From Chlorokybus atmophyticus (taxonomy: Eukaryota; Streptophyta; Chlorokybophyceae; Chlorokybales; Chlorokybaceae), in assembly GCA_009103225.1 (NCBI GenBank), contig RHPI01000638.1, positions 115,241 through 179,240 of the forward strand: a stretch of DNA of 64,000 bases, read 5' to 3'. Every line of letters begins with the position of its first letter. The first letter of the stretch is position 1. Made by a program: the position numbers and the translations under genes. The notes beneath the pieces were generated by a model that was not told the origin of the DNA, did no database searches, and saw only the letters and a list, made by a program, of their open reading frames with translations. Below, in pieces: positions 36,052-53,543 of this stretch.

Positions 36052-36217
36052 GTAACACACCCTGAGAACAGCTGCAGCTCAATGACAACATGCTGTACAT
36101 TGTCTAGGACCTAACATAAGTGGAGCTGTTCTCAGGTGTTACACATCACTCACAATATGCTGTACACTTTCCAAGACCTGTACTGTCATACGGGGAGATG
36201 TTGTTAGGGTGTGTTAC
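36052..36217. mobile_element. Putative 166-bp MITE-like foldback element
   Basis: The perfect 12-bp inverted termini GTAACACACCCT (36052-36063) and AGGGTGTGTTAC (36206-36217) bound an element. It also carries an internal inverted repeat CTGAGAACAGCT/AGCTGTTCTCAG and two copies of ATGCTGTACA. No clear target duplication was seen. Confidence 0.5.
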
Positions 36218-36459
36218 AACTTGTCAGGCTGGTCGGTGCCCCAATCTCACCGAAGTTGCAATGTTGAACTGTGGTGGTCTTCTTTTTGCATTTCACTAGT
36301 GTTGCATGCCAGTTGCATACTTGGGCTGAGCACGGGCATCGATGTACCTTTTACTTCAGTTGTATATGCTTGCTTGCTCACACAACGACTAATACATTAT
36401 CCGAATGCCTGCATGCATCTCGCCACACTTGCAGAAAGAAAACTCTGCTGATTAGACAA

Positions 36460-36464
36460 CGCTG

Positions 36465-36499
<35 letters not shown>

Positions 36500-36500
36500 G
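36460..36500. repeat. GGC trinucleotide repeat
   Basis: About eleven consecutive GGC units near 36467-36499. It lies upstream of the helicase gene in a region with no clear exon. Confidence 0.9.
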
Positions 36501-36664
36501 TCTGTTAGTCGCATTGCATGGAAGCAACCACTCTGCAGTACCCACACTGGTGTTTCAGCTAGTAGCGCTGGTTGCTACTTGCATGGTTGAGCTGACGGCT
36601 GGCTGATTGGAGCCGACGCTGTGAGTAACGTCAAGGTGCGTTGCTGTTTAGTTTTGTTGTAATT

Positions 36665-36723
36665 GATGTCGATGTTGGTGTTGGTGTTGGTGTTGTTGTT
36701 GCTGTTGTTGTTGTTGTTGTTGA
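36665..36723. repeat. GTTGTT/GATGTTG trinucleotide repeat
   Basis: Imperfect TTG repeats about 58 bp long in the 5' flank of the helicase gene. Confidence 0.85.
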
Positions 36724-37384
36724 CTTACCAACCAAGCAGCACTTTTATTCCACCCATGCTAAAGCAGCAAGCACATTTGTGTCATTGTGGGCTCAAGTTA
36801 AACGCACTAACTATCGTCATAATAACAACAGCTGCAACCTCCTCGACTTGCGCCTTGCAATGATAGCATCTTTCAACTACGGAGTGACAACATTTCCAAC
36901 TCACACATCCCTCTGTTGCTGGCAGGGCCTTTTCAACTTCAAGTCTCGAACGAGAGAGAGAGAAAGAGAGAGAGATGCCAGCTTGAAGCCCAGATTAGTT
37001 CAGCTTATGCACAGACTGCAAGCGAAGAACAAGAGACTCTGTTTGGCTATGAGCCTTTTATGCTCAGTCTCATCACAGACTAGACCGGCAGCAAGCTACG
37101 GCATAGCAGCAGCAGCAGCTTCAATACATAAAAGCTCTACGTTTAGGGCTGATCACAGCCTCAGAACGCCTTTGGGACAACAACGCATTCACTCCTCTTC
37201 TCTGCCACGACAACTGCATTGCCTTTCTCTCTCCAACTTCAGGTATCCATAGTGCTGCTTGGTATGGCATTCATTCTCACAACCAGCTTGTTTGTCTCAC
37301 GTAGAGCGTCAAGTCGTAGCATCAATGTTGAAAATGCAGTGTTCATGGCAGGTGGCAGCAACAAAGAGTCTTACTACCAAGTCA

Positions 37385-42354
<4,970 letters not shown>

Positions 42355-43267
42355 ATATGACTATAGCGTTGTTGTAGTTTGTTATAAGACAAAATCTCAT
42401 CGTCATTTTGGTTGTGCATATTGACGCCCAAACTTGATGATGGGGCTTGGGTGTGTGGGTGTCGCTAAGGTATCTTCGTGTTCACTTGTTGTGTCGTCTG
42501 GTGTGCCATTGATCTGTATATGGTAGGCATATCTTTTGCTGCCGGGGCTGTTACTGACTAGCCTAGCTTGAACTGTCATAAGCACGTACGCTACCCGCAT
42601 TGTGGACGCTTGACTGCATCTACTCTTGTGCAAGGGTTGCTTGTGTCCAAACACACTCCCAGAAGTGTGCTTTGAACCAGCGCAGTGCTTATGCAAGCCG
42701 TTGTCGCGGTGTACAGGCATTCCAATGTAACAGATGCAAGAATGTACGCACACACGTAACTCGCGGACTTGCTGCTACGCTACTTGCTATATGCTGCTAT
42801 GCTACTACGTGCTGCTATGCTTGCTACTGGCTGCTTTGCCACTACTATGCTACTTGCTGGTGCTGATGCTGGTGCTGTGTTGCTGGTGCTGATGCTTGTG
42901 ATGCTTGTAACCACTATGCAGTGCATGTGACAGAGATGCTTCATGCCAGTCATGTTGGTGACCGTTGAGACAAGCGACTGACAGAGCGCCTGCAGGCGTT
43001 GCGACCTTGTGTTGTGACAGGGATTGGGTATACAGCCGCCATCGGAGCTGCTCGGAGGCGGGGGGGTCCAGTCAGTCGTCAACATCGTCCAAGTCCAACT
43101 GGTCTACCCCCTCCACAAGGACTGAGCCCGGACCTCTGCTGCGCAGGTGGTTACCCCGTGCTGAAACCTCTCCATCCCTCAACCCCCTGCTCTGCCTGCT
43201 TGTGGTTGTCGTGCTAGCTAGCTGTGTCATAGCTTAGCAGTTGGCAAGCGCTGGTCTGCCCCCCCCC
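42355..43267. other. Intergenic with GCTACT/TGCTGG low-complexity sequence
   Basis: No gene supported. From 42767 to 42910 there are irregular repeats of GCTACTTGCTA and TGGTGCTGATGC. The end is a C run adjoining an N gap. Confidence 0.5.
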
Positions 43268-43389
43268 NNNNNNNNNNNNNNNNNNNNNNNNNNNNNNNNN
43301 NNNNNNNNNNNNNNNNNNNNNNNNNNNNNNNNNNNNNNNNNNNNNNNNNNNNNNNNNNNNNNNNNNNNNNNNNNNNNNNNNNNNNNNNN
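43268..43389. other. Assembly gap (N run) flanked by poly-C
   Basis: A run of N is bordered by 7 or more C on the left and 20 C on the right. The real distance is unknown. Confidence 0.98.
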
Positions 43390-44471
43390 CCCCCCCCCCC
43401 CCCCCCCCCTTCCAAATTTGCAATGATACCATGTGTGTGACTGCCTTGACACTGCTTCTGCACCACACTTGCATCTATACTGCTTTTACACATGCACCGC
43501 ACTCATCACAACTCGGCAAAGCACTCCGCAATTACAATATTCGGGGGCAAAGGGCTAAGCTCAACTAAGTGCGAGCAACCAAGTGGGATGCAAGGCGGTT
43601 GGGCAAGAAGGGCAAGGAGTAGGGCAAGCAGAAGGTAACCGACCTGTGGCAACAGCGCCGTAGGTTAGACCTGGTGTGGTCCAGCAACTGACAGTGTCAC
43701 AAGCACAGCAATAGCAGCAGCTGCAAGGGCGGAGTGTGCAGTGCTGGTGGTGTGCTTAGGCAGGCATGGCGGCCGCCTACTACTGGTGAGATTCTGGCGT
43801 ACATTCTAGCCGCTTTAAGTGCATAATCGCTAAGCGCATACAGCAGCATATGTCACCGTTAAAAAGCGATTAGTGCATAAATGTCACAACACAGAAGGCC
43901 GAACCATGGGCAACAGCCATTCGCTAGTCATATCCACGTTAGAGCATGCATATTTTCAATGGGTTTTACTAGGGTCACAAACGTCATGCACGCATTGAGG
44001 TTTGATTGAGACAATGTGATCAGAAATGGCTGCAGGCGCTTCCAGCTGCAACAGCTCGTTGGTGAATTAGTCCGTAGCAGCCACCGTAGTTAGTGACAAT
44101 GTTGCAACATGGCACTGTTGCTGCACATGATCATGCACACGACACTCATGAATGCAAGCATGGCATGACTCATGAATGCAAGCATGACATGACTCACGAG
44201 TGCGCGCATGGCAGCACAGCAAACAGAAGTATGCGTGCCCCTTCTCCTTGTGCATGATCCGCAGAGCGGTTATGACGATAATTACTACAGCAAATGTGTA
44301 CACAACCCTCTTATCGATTTCCAGACATATTATCTTTTTAAAACCAACTGCAACTTCAGTTTGCAACATGCGCACCGCGCAAAAGAGATGATCAATAACG
44401 CAAAGAATGGGATTTAAGTCAATAAATAGCAGCTAGCTTCTACCCTTTGTACACAGCAATTCTCCCACCCA
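43390..44471. other. Intergenic, 24-bp tandem repeat, no gene
   Basis: Three tandem copies of a 24-bp unit, ACTCATGAATGCAAGCATGG-type, lie at about 44139-44208. The remainder is gene-free by eye. It is the 3' flank of the cyclopropane synthase gene. Confidence 0.55.
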
Positions 44472-47400
44472 CTACAGCTTGCAATCCGCATATGTTCCAT
44501 AAATCTCCTGCCCGAGCGCTCCCGTATTCCCGGGCCGCGAGTACACTATCTGCATCACTCCCAGCGTGCGCGTCCTGAACCCAACAGCACAATACAGAAA
44601 GTAATAATCCCAGGCTCTGATGAACTTCTCATCGAAGCCGAGCGCACGCACGCGATCGATGTTGGAAAGGAAGGCCTCGCGCCATTTGAGCAATGTGGGA
44701 GCGTAGTGGGGACCGATGTTCTCGGCGCTCTCGATGGAGAAGGAAGAGTGTGAGGACATGGCTGAGATTAACGAAGCGAAAGAAGGCACGCAGCAACCGG
44801 GGAAGATGTACTCTTTGATGAAGTCGCTGCTCTTGCGGTAGACGTCGTAACGCTCCTCGGGGGTCGTGATCACCTGCGAGTTGTTGGGTTGGGTTGGGTT
44901 GGGCTGAGTTGGGTTGGGTTAGGTGGGTGTCGTGCGCCTCGCGAGGTGAGATGTGTGCCTGTTGTGTGTGACATGTTGTCATACATACCCACATGCGCGT
45001 GTGCGTGTGCACATACACGTGCATGTGAGCAAACAACAGCGTGAATGTGTAATATGCACATGTACACGCACATAAATAAGACATGTATGCTTGCATGCAA
45101 ACGCGTGCGCGTGCAACAGCACACCGCACATGTATAATGTGAACGTGCCTGCGTATGAAAACGCACACGTCCATGCTGCAGACACCCACACGCACGCGCG
45201 CACACCCACCCACACACACGCATGCATGCACGCACGCACGCACAAATGGGTCTTCCCCCTCCCCACACCCACACCCACATACCTGCACCACCATGATCCC
45301 ATCTGGTTTCAGCAGCCTGTCGCACTGCCCGTAAAAATCCCCAAGATACTCATGTCCCACTGCCTCCAGCATCTCGCACGAGACGATCCGATCGAACGCG
45401 CATCCCTCGACGTCGGCCAGCGATCGGTAGTCGCACAGCTTGAAGGTGATCTTGTTGGACAGGTTCAGAGCATCGACGCGGGACTGGGCGAGGGCCAACT
45501 GCTCCTTGGATAGAGTGATGCCTGAGGGGAGAGGAGTGTGTGTGTACAGAGGTAAGTGGTGACGGTGACATGACAATTGGGTTGGACAGAGATACATATG
45601 CACGGATACGCGCACACGCGCGTACGCATGCATGCATGTAAATGCACAGATATACGAGCACGACACACGCCCGTATATGCGTGTGTCAACACATATATGC
45701 ACGCACACGAGCGCAGACCCCCACCCACCCACCCACACAGACCAGTAGAGCAGTTACGTGACTGTATGACTTCATTGGTGAGTTAATTTGAAACACCAAC
45801 ATCACCTGTGACATGGCATCCGGTGGCTTGCACCGCCATGATAGCTAAGCTCCCCCACCCAAACCCAATATCCAGCACTCTATGCTTTTCCCCAATCCTC
45901 GCTTTCTCAATCAACCCCATAATCTTCCTCGTCTGCGCGTCTTGCAGTGGCTCGCCTGGATGTTGAAATACAGCGCACGAGTACGCCATGGTCGGATCCA
46001 AGAATAAAGAGAACAACTCGTTGCCGAGGTCGTAGTGGGCGGCGATGTTGCGACGGGCCTGAGAGAGCGTGTTGGCGCGGAGCAAGTGGCGGAAGTAGGC
46101 GGAGGCATAACCGAGGCCGGCGGTGGCTAAGGAAGCACCCGCCATCAACCAACCCACGCGCCTTGGGGGTGACAATAGAAGTTAGGCACATGTGCTTGCG
46201 CGTAGGCGCACATACACACGCAGGAACTCTTACACAATGTGCGCATACACATGTGCGCGTGCGCAAGCACCCACTCACACTGCACGCACGCACGCACGCC
46301 ATGGCAACGCACACACACGCACACGCACACGCACGCCATGGCAACATGCCCGTACAGGCACATGTTGCACTGCAGATACACACATCAGCACAGGACACGC
46401 ACATGCACATTTTCTTACTTGTTGTGGGAGCCTCCGGGTTTGCGCTGGGCGTCGCGGTTGACTATCAGCAGCTCCAGCAAGTCCATCACGGTGGCGTCGG
46501 GTCCAGCGCACTCGAAATCCGCATCAATGTACGCATCAGCAATACCAAGGTCCGCGCGTGTAGCCACCTGTTTGTGTGCATTCAACACGCAACAATTGCA
46601 CTTCCGCTTGCACGCACGCACACACATACGCATGCAAGCGTGCAAGTGCGCGCTCACACATGCACGCATGGATATACTCGCGCACGTACGCATGCAATCA
46701 ATCATCCATGCACGCCAACATGCAAACACGCACGCATCACTCATGCACGCGCACGCATACACACGCACACACGCGTGCATGCACACGCACACGCAGCCTC
46801 ACCTTCCAGTAGAAGGTCGGCGAATGCACGCGCAGCTGGCAGTGCGGCTGACATCTCCCCTTGCCCTCGCCATCTCCCTCAGGATTCCCAATCACAACCG
46901 TCGAGCCGCCCGTTTCCGCAATACTGCAAAACCGATACAACTCTTCAACACCGATATCACACCCGCACACGCACACACACCACAATCAACAACCACACTT
47001 ACGTAATGCTCCCAATCTTGATGAACCCCCGCAGGAACGCAATCACGGCCGCCTTGGACACGCTCTCCGTCACAGAGAGAGCGAACTGTTTCGGGTACGG
47101 CAGCAACGCAGGCTTCTCTTGCAACAACGCGCTGGCGGCGCGCACGCCAGCGACAAAACCGTCTTCATGAAAACCGTACCTGCACCGGAGATGCATCAGA
47201 GAGATGCATCAGAGAGATACGATATACGCACACGCACGTACCCCGCGTATGCGCCAGCGAAGTATGTGTGGTTTGTTCCTTGCATGCGCGTGAGGCGAGC
47301 GGCGGCGAGGGCGGCGGCGCGGCTGGGGACGGGGTGGGACGTGCGCCACTCGGATGCGACGGAGGAGGGGGGAGGGGGAGAGGAGGGGTTGAGAGTCACG

Positions 47401-49713
47401 AAGAGGGGAGGGACCGTGGACGGAAGGTTCTGAGGAGGGGAGAGTGAACATAAGCGCATCAGTATGAGAGATGGTGTGAACCTTCGGGGGGGGGGACTAC
47501 AGCAGCTGTGTAGGTGTGATGCAACGTAGTATGGTACAGTGTGTGGAACACATAGTTCAACTTGCTTGCTTTGATGTCATGTGCTGTGATGAAGTGTGGC
47601 ATAGTGTGGTGTGCTATGTAGTGTCGTGTACTTTGTAGTATAGTACTAGCATAGCGAAGGTTACCATGCTATGTTGCGTGGTGTTGTAGTTATCGTGTAC
47701 TAGTAGTATAGCATTACATTGTTATACAATTCATCAATAATTCGTGTCGTGTGGTGTGTGTGTGTGTGTTGGTGTCTCGTCACTTGATTTTGCTGCTACT
47801 CACCACCGCGGTCCTGTGCTAGTGCCCTAAGTACTGATGCCACACAGAGCAATTTGGTACAGTGCATTTGTACATCTCGACACAATGACATGCTTGCCTG
47901 CAGTCTGTTGAGCCAATACGTCACCGTCACGCCCGACTCGGCATCCCCAAGAAAGTTCCAGCTGCTCCAGCAGTTGCGCCTGTATCACAACAACAACACG
48001 ACATCACTCACACTCTTTTACACCCCCACCCCCCCACCCCACACACACACACTCAAACCCACCTCGTAGGCATGAAGGACACATCCCTGTGCAGATATAT
48101 CTTACTCTCCGAGTATCCAAACGCCGACAATGTATCCCTCTCCTCCTGGTCGGCATCATCACCGAGGATTGCGAGGGCGTCGGGTGCGTGGCAGGCGAGG
48201 ATGCACTTGTCGTATGTGTGCGTGTGGGAGTTGTTGGTATCATCAACGGATACAACAGACACGCCCGTGGGGGTGCGTGTGACGCTCTTCACGGGTGTGG
48301 AGAGCCGGATATCTGCCCCGTGATCGCGGAGGAAAACGAGGACCTTAGACACGTAGGTGCGAGAGCGGCCAGCCACGGTCAGCCATTGAGGCCTACCGAG
48401 GATCTGTGGGAAGGGGAGTGTGTGTGCGTGTGTGCGTTCGCAAACACGCCTATGCGCGACAATACGTACACAGGTCTGTGCGTGCGTGTGCATGTGAATG
48501 TGCACATGTGTTCGTGTGCGCAAGCGTGTGCGTGTGCTCACCTTTGTTTAGATGCACATGCATGTGGGCTTTCAACACACTTGATATCCACATGCATACC
48601 TCTGCATGTACAAATGCAAATGCGCCTATATGCTGTGTACACTCGCACACATGAACACTTGCTTGACCACACGCACACAAAGTTGTGTAATCTGTCTCAA
48701 TCTTACCTGCAACATGTGGTGGTTTTTAAGGAAGGACAGTATGCTGTTTGCCGAGCACGCCAACACTGTAGCTGTGGAGCACGACCATATGGCCGCGCAC
48801 ACGGGGAGTAGATAGTACTCTTTGAAGTAAGCCGAGTACCCGTGCTTGTTCAAAAATCCCCCGAGCGCAATATCATCTTCGGGTGTATCATTAAGATATC
48901 TCTCAGCATCGCCCCTAAAGCGCAGCATCTCCGATATCATGCGCAGGAACGACGGGTTCAACATGTTGGCACGCTGCGCGAAGAGAGCGTCGAGGCCATC
49001 GCTACCCCACTCTAGGAACGGAGTGTTGTTGGGTTGTTCGTCTCTGCTCCCCCTCTTCAGGCTCACGGCAAAGGACATGTCGCTGGGCTCCACAGCCACG
49101 CCGAGCGAATCGAACCACTCCAACATGTTGGGATACGTCACCTGAAAGCAGAATGTTGACTCCATTATAGAACTTTGTACGCGCACACTGCAACCAGTGA
49201 TGCAATGCAAGCATGCAGGAATGTGCGTGTTGGTGAACACTCAATGGCATAAGGATCAACGCGCAAGCATGTCTGCAAACCATCAACCCACATTGACTCA
49301 ATGGAGGGAAAACTCAATGCAGGTGTGCATGTTTGGTTATAGTTCCACAACCCAACACGTCGGTCCGCTTGTTATGGCATTGTCACATTGCATCACAGGC
49401 ACGTATTCCCCCCACTCACTCTGTTGAACACCATGAAGCCGACATCGACCTCGACCCCATCGACTTGGACGGTTCGGGCATGTCCCCCTACTTCCACGTC
49501 ACGCTCGTACAGCGTCACGCTGTGGCCTGCCGCCGCCACACGCCACGCCGCGGCCAGACCGGCCACGCCGCCGCCTACCACCGCCACCCTCAGAGGGGTG
49601 GCGGGGGCGGCGGGAGCCATGAAGGCAGAGTCTTGTCCTCCACTCCACTCCTCCACCCCTGCTGGCTCCTCGCCCACTCCTCGCCTCTCCCTCTGTCCTC
49701 CAGACAACGACAA
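44472..49713 (-). CDS. Cyclopropane fatty acid synthase with N-terminal FAD amine-oxidase-like domain (plant-type CPA-FAS)
   Basis: Eleven exons: 49420-49713, 48707-49141, 48063-48403, 47898-47979, 47242-47429, 47003-47179, 46803-46923, 46419-46567, 45806-46161, 45283-45521 and 44472-44873 (TAG), 927 aa, close to the ~860-870 of plant enzymes. N-terminal part: dinucleotide-binding RVAVVGGGVAGLAAAWRVA, ERDVEVGGHARTV, FMVFNRVTYPNM, SSWNFLGDAESGVTVTYWLN and YFAGAYAGYGFHEDG. C-terminal part: SAM-dependent methyltransferase with AHYDLGNELFSLFLDPTMAYS, the SAM motif VLDIGFGWGSLA, ITLSKEQLALAQ, FDRIVSCEMLEAVGHEYLGD, KEYIFPGCCVPS, and WREAFLSNIDRVRALGFDEK near the end. It adds a methylene from S-adenosylmethionine across a cis double bond of a phospholipid-bound acyl chain. 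One intron has a GC donor. The start could also be the Met at MAPAAPATPLRV. Confidence 0.93.
44881..44931. repeat. GGGTT telomere-like tandem repeat in an intron
   Basis: About eight GGGTT/GGGCT units (TTGGGTTGGG pattern) lie immediately upstream, on the plus strand, of the last-exon acceptor of the synthase gene. The unit is 5 bp, unlike the common TTAGGG or TTTAGGG. Confidence 0.8.
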
Positions 49714-50323
49714 CTATGACTAGTGCAACACCGCCGCCGCCGCTGCCCACGTGCTGCAAACAGCCTTCCGGCCTGGTGTCACGTAGCTTGAGCTCTCGAG
49801 TTCAAGTCAATGCTGTCAATGCAACATGTTAAGAGGCTTCAGCGGGGCGCGGCCGCGGGGTACACGCCGTCGTCGAAGGTACAGATGGCTCGGTACAAAG
49901 TACAAGTGTACCACAAATTGCACAGGCTGTGTACCGCAGCTTGGCGCCGCATGTTTCAAACCGGTTCATCCATGACGACAACTCTCTCATCTTGATGTCA
50001 ATCAAGCCAAGTATAGGACTACCCAGCTTAGCTGAATGGACGGTTGGACCTCATGAGTTATGAGTCGTAGTCTCGGCGTTGAACCGGCTCGACAGATGCG
50101 GACTGAGCGATGCAAGCGGTACCAAACTGAACTGTACTTTTTGACCCTCGTCTAACGTTAGGGCGCTGTTGCGTGCACTTAGCGGCGGCGGCAGTGGTGG
50201 CGGAGGGGGCGGCATTGCTGTCGTCGTCGTCGTGGTAGTTGTTGAGGACGCCATTGGTGTTCGCCTGCATGATAGAAGGAGAAAGTCATGCCCGTCGTTG
50301 TGGTGTGAGTTGAGCTGTGGTCA
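49714..50323. promoter_or_regulatory. Divergent promoter region between the cyclopropane synthase and the desaturase
   Basis: About 610 bp separate the two head-to-head starts. The stretch contains GTACC motifs and a CGTCGTCGTCGTGG run (50219-50232). No TATA box is evident. The proximity allows shared regulation (inference). Confidence 0.4.
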
Positions 50324-53055
50324 ATGTTTCGGGAGCTGTTCTTCCTGCATTTGTGGGAGGAGGAGAGCGAAGCGTTGGGCGGCGGCGGCGGCAGCAGCGG
50401 CGACGCCGGCGGCGGCAGCGGCGGTGGAGGCGATATGAAAGGTGGACGCGTGGCATTGTCTCATGAAAGATCCACCGTCGACTCCTCTTCTGTCGTCCCG
50501 CTGCCTTTATCTGAGGTGATCGGCGTGGCCGGGCCGGGCCACACCACCCCCGACCCCGCCGCTGCCCATGTGGTCGACAATGCAGGCAACCCTCGAGCCA
50601 ATTTGAACAAGGCTGCATTGGCGAATGCAACAGAAACTAGGAACATAAAGGATATCCGTTGCCTGCCGCTGAGAACTCTGCTCAGAGACATCAATTTTCA
50701 GGTTCGCCATTGCAAGTTTGACTGCGCTACTGTTGACTTCAGTTGCTTAGAGTTACTATCACAGAAGTTGCTAGGAGACAATGATGACAACTTCAGTACA
50801 AAGCTGTTGACACAAACAACCTCACATGCAATAGGACACTTTGTGACAACAAAGTGGCATGGCACTTGTCTTCGGGATTATAACGCACGCATGTTTTTTG
50901 CCATGTGCGCCGCAACAACCAACCCAATGGCTGATGTAGGTATAGATTTCTGTCTCGTGAGAGTGTTTCAAGTACTCATTGATTGTGTAGTCCAACCTGC
51001 CTATAAGGTATAGGATATATACCAACCACAAGTGCATGCCGGGGGTAGTCTATGCAGCACCACCTACTACACATCATGATGTGCATGTCATTGGCGTAAA
51101 TACGCAACTGCCATGCATCATGCCGCATGAAGTGACAGTCCTGACAATGACAACTATCCCACATAACAGGTATACTGTCTGATGCACGTGGCGGCGCTGT
51201 TGACTCCCTTCTTGTGGCGCCCAACCTTGCCCCGCGCCGCACTCCTCCTCATCACATACAACCTACGCATGTTCGGCATCACCGGCGGATACCACCGCCT
51301 CCTCGCACACAAGTAAGATACCGATAGCAAGAGTTGCGTCGCACGGGTGTCAACATGCACATGCATGCGTGTTGAGGAAGCGGCACACGCACACACACAC
51401 ACGTACTCATGCACACATGCACACTAATTGTCTCGCTCCCATAGGTCGTACGAAACGTCTCGCGCGTTTGGTTTCTTTCTGGCTTGGCTGGGCGCCAGCG
51501 CGATGCAGAAGGGTCCGTTATGGTGGTGCTCTCACCACCGCCACCACCACCGCAACGCCGACAACGAGCGCGATGCCCACTCGCCGATGCACACGGGGTT
51601 CTTCTGGTCACACATGGGATGGTACGCAACACCACATCAAGGGACACATCAACGAACACATCAACACATCAAACACGCACGCACGCGCGGTATCTGCGCA
51701 TGTGGTACACGCGTCACTCGCATGCATTTGACACGCATCACTCGCACGTGCTGTATCTGTGCACACATACCTGGTACCAACGCCACTGATACAACTTCGC
51801 CACTGATACAATTTCCTTCACACGCACGCGCGCATACACACCCAACACTCCCCCCCCCAGGTTCCTCTGCACCCCCGCCCACGTTGAGCCTCTCTGGTCG
51901 TCCGTCCCCGACCTCCTCCTCCGTTCCGAGCTGTTGTGGCTGGAGCGCTGCCACTTCGTCCCTCCGCTGGCGCTGGCGCTGGCGCTGTGGGGCGCGGGAG
52001 GGGGAGCCGCGCTCGCGTGGGGGTTCGCGCTAGCCACAGTCGTGTGCTGGCATGCGACGTACTGCATCAATTCGGTGGCGCATGTCGTAGGAACGAGAAG
52101 GTGGGCGGGACGGGGATTGACAAGCCCTTTTATGTGTGTGCGTGCGTGCGCGCGTTGTGCGTTGTACGCTCAAGAGCATGTGTATTGCGACAATGTGCAC
52201 ATAGGCGTTTGCACACACATGCGTTTGTGCTTGTTTGTGTGCGCGTGTTTATGGGGATGCACTTGTGTTACTGTAGAGCAGTGCGCATGTGCATGCGTAA
52301 CATGTGTGCGCGTGCGTGCACACAATGACTTATTTATAATATGCGTTGTCGTCGCAGGTATCGATGCGAGTTTTCGGGTGGTTGTGATGCGCGCAATAAC
52401 GGGCTGCTGGCCGTCATCACACTGGGGGAGGGTTGGCACAACAACCACCATGTGAGTGGCAGATCACCGCAACACATGTGGCGCACGGATAGCACACACA
52501 CACACACGCAAGTGCACGCACATGCACACGCGCACTTGCACGCTGAGTCAACCTCACCACCGCAGTGCTACATGCGCTCCGCCCGCCATGGGTTCTACTT
52601 TTGGGAGTTTGACGCGACATACTGCGTGCTGCGTGCTCTCGCCCTCGCAGGGCTCGTGTGGGACCTTCACCTACCCCCAATGGAGCAGGTGAGCAGAGCT
52701 GCAAAGCGCACAACAATCTCAACACGTCGTTGTTGCGTGTGTTAGAGGTGTCATATGACATTGTCTTAACAGTACCCCTACACAATCATGACAGGTTTTA
52801 GGTTCAACAGCAAACTTCATCACCTCAGCTTACAGTCTCTCTGTATCACCAAGTTTTGCCAATGTTGTGACCAAATGCTTGAGAAATGTTGTACCAATTG
52901 TGTAACCAAAAACGCCCATGCCACCTTTCCCTTTACAGTTGGAGGAGAGGAGGGAGGGTCCGGACCAGTATATATGCCGATGCCACGAGCAGGACTCATT
53001 GACGGAACGCATTGTTCACCGCAAAAAGTGTGAAGCCAACAGCAAGGTCTGTTAG
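50324..53055 (+). CDS. Acyl-CoA/acyl-lipid delta-9-type fatty acid desaturase
   Basis: Exons: 50324-50701, 51170-51312, 51445-51621, 51861-52100, 52358-52451, 52566-52688 and probably 52939-53055 (TAG), 423 aa. All three histidine boxes are present: HRLLAH (after FGITGGY, exon 2), HHRHHH (in [20 protein letters not shown], followed by FFWSHMGW) and HNNHH (in [11 protein letters not shown]). [11 protein letters not shown] and [12 protein letters not shown] also match the family. This is a membrane di-iron enzyme of the ER or plastid that introduces a cis double bond. The first exon has a Gly-rich N-terminus ([19 protein letters not shown]) not typical of the family; a start at the later Met (MKGGRVAL) is possible. 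The last exon is a choice between two acceptors; the other (52794) would give a different short tail. Confidence 0.9.
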
Positions 53056-53543
53056 AGAAGGTCTGGTTATAGGGATCGGTTGGTTGGATTGTTCAACGAT
53101 TCTATTTATTCGATTATTTGATAGCAGCGGTGCAGCCGCCACATAGCCTACGGCCCCTGATATTGTACAGGTGTAGTAAACAGAAGTGCGATTCGTGTTG
53201 CCCCATTCGGCAACTTAACTCATGTGTAGCCGTTGATGTCTCTCTAAATGTGTAAAAGAGGTAAGCCAGTAACGTGTTGATGTTGTGCATTGCGCTTGCG
53301 ATTGTTAATGATTACCCCATTCATAGTGTACAAGAGATGCAACTGGGACTTCTTGCACGCAAGACATTACACCATAGTGCCAACTTGTCACCACTGTGCT
53401 TGTGGGAAAATGTTGCCTTAGTTGTGGGCAGTTTGGAATGTGTTGGACTTGCAGAATAGCCCTTCGCTGGAACACATGGCATAATAACAGCACCTTCATC
53501 GCAGTAAATAGTGTTGAAATATGCAGACAACGCCATGTTGTCA
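53056..53543. other. Intergenic between convergent genes
   Basis: It lies between the 3' ends of the desaturase (+) and WDR92 (-). No feature recognised. Confidence 0.6.

Noticed and set aside
44881-44931. True telomere or chromosome end
   Set aside because: Only about 50 bp, inside an intron, with genes continuing on both sides.
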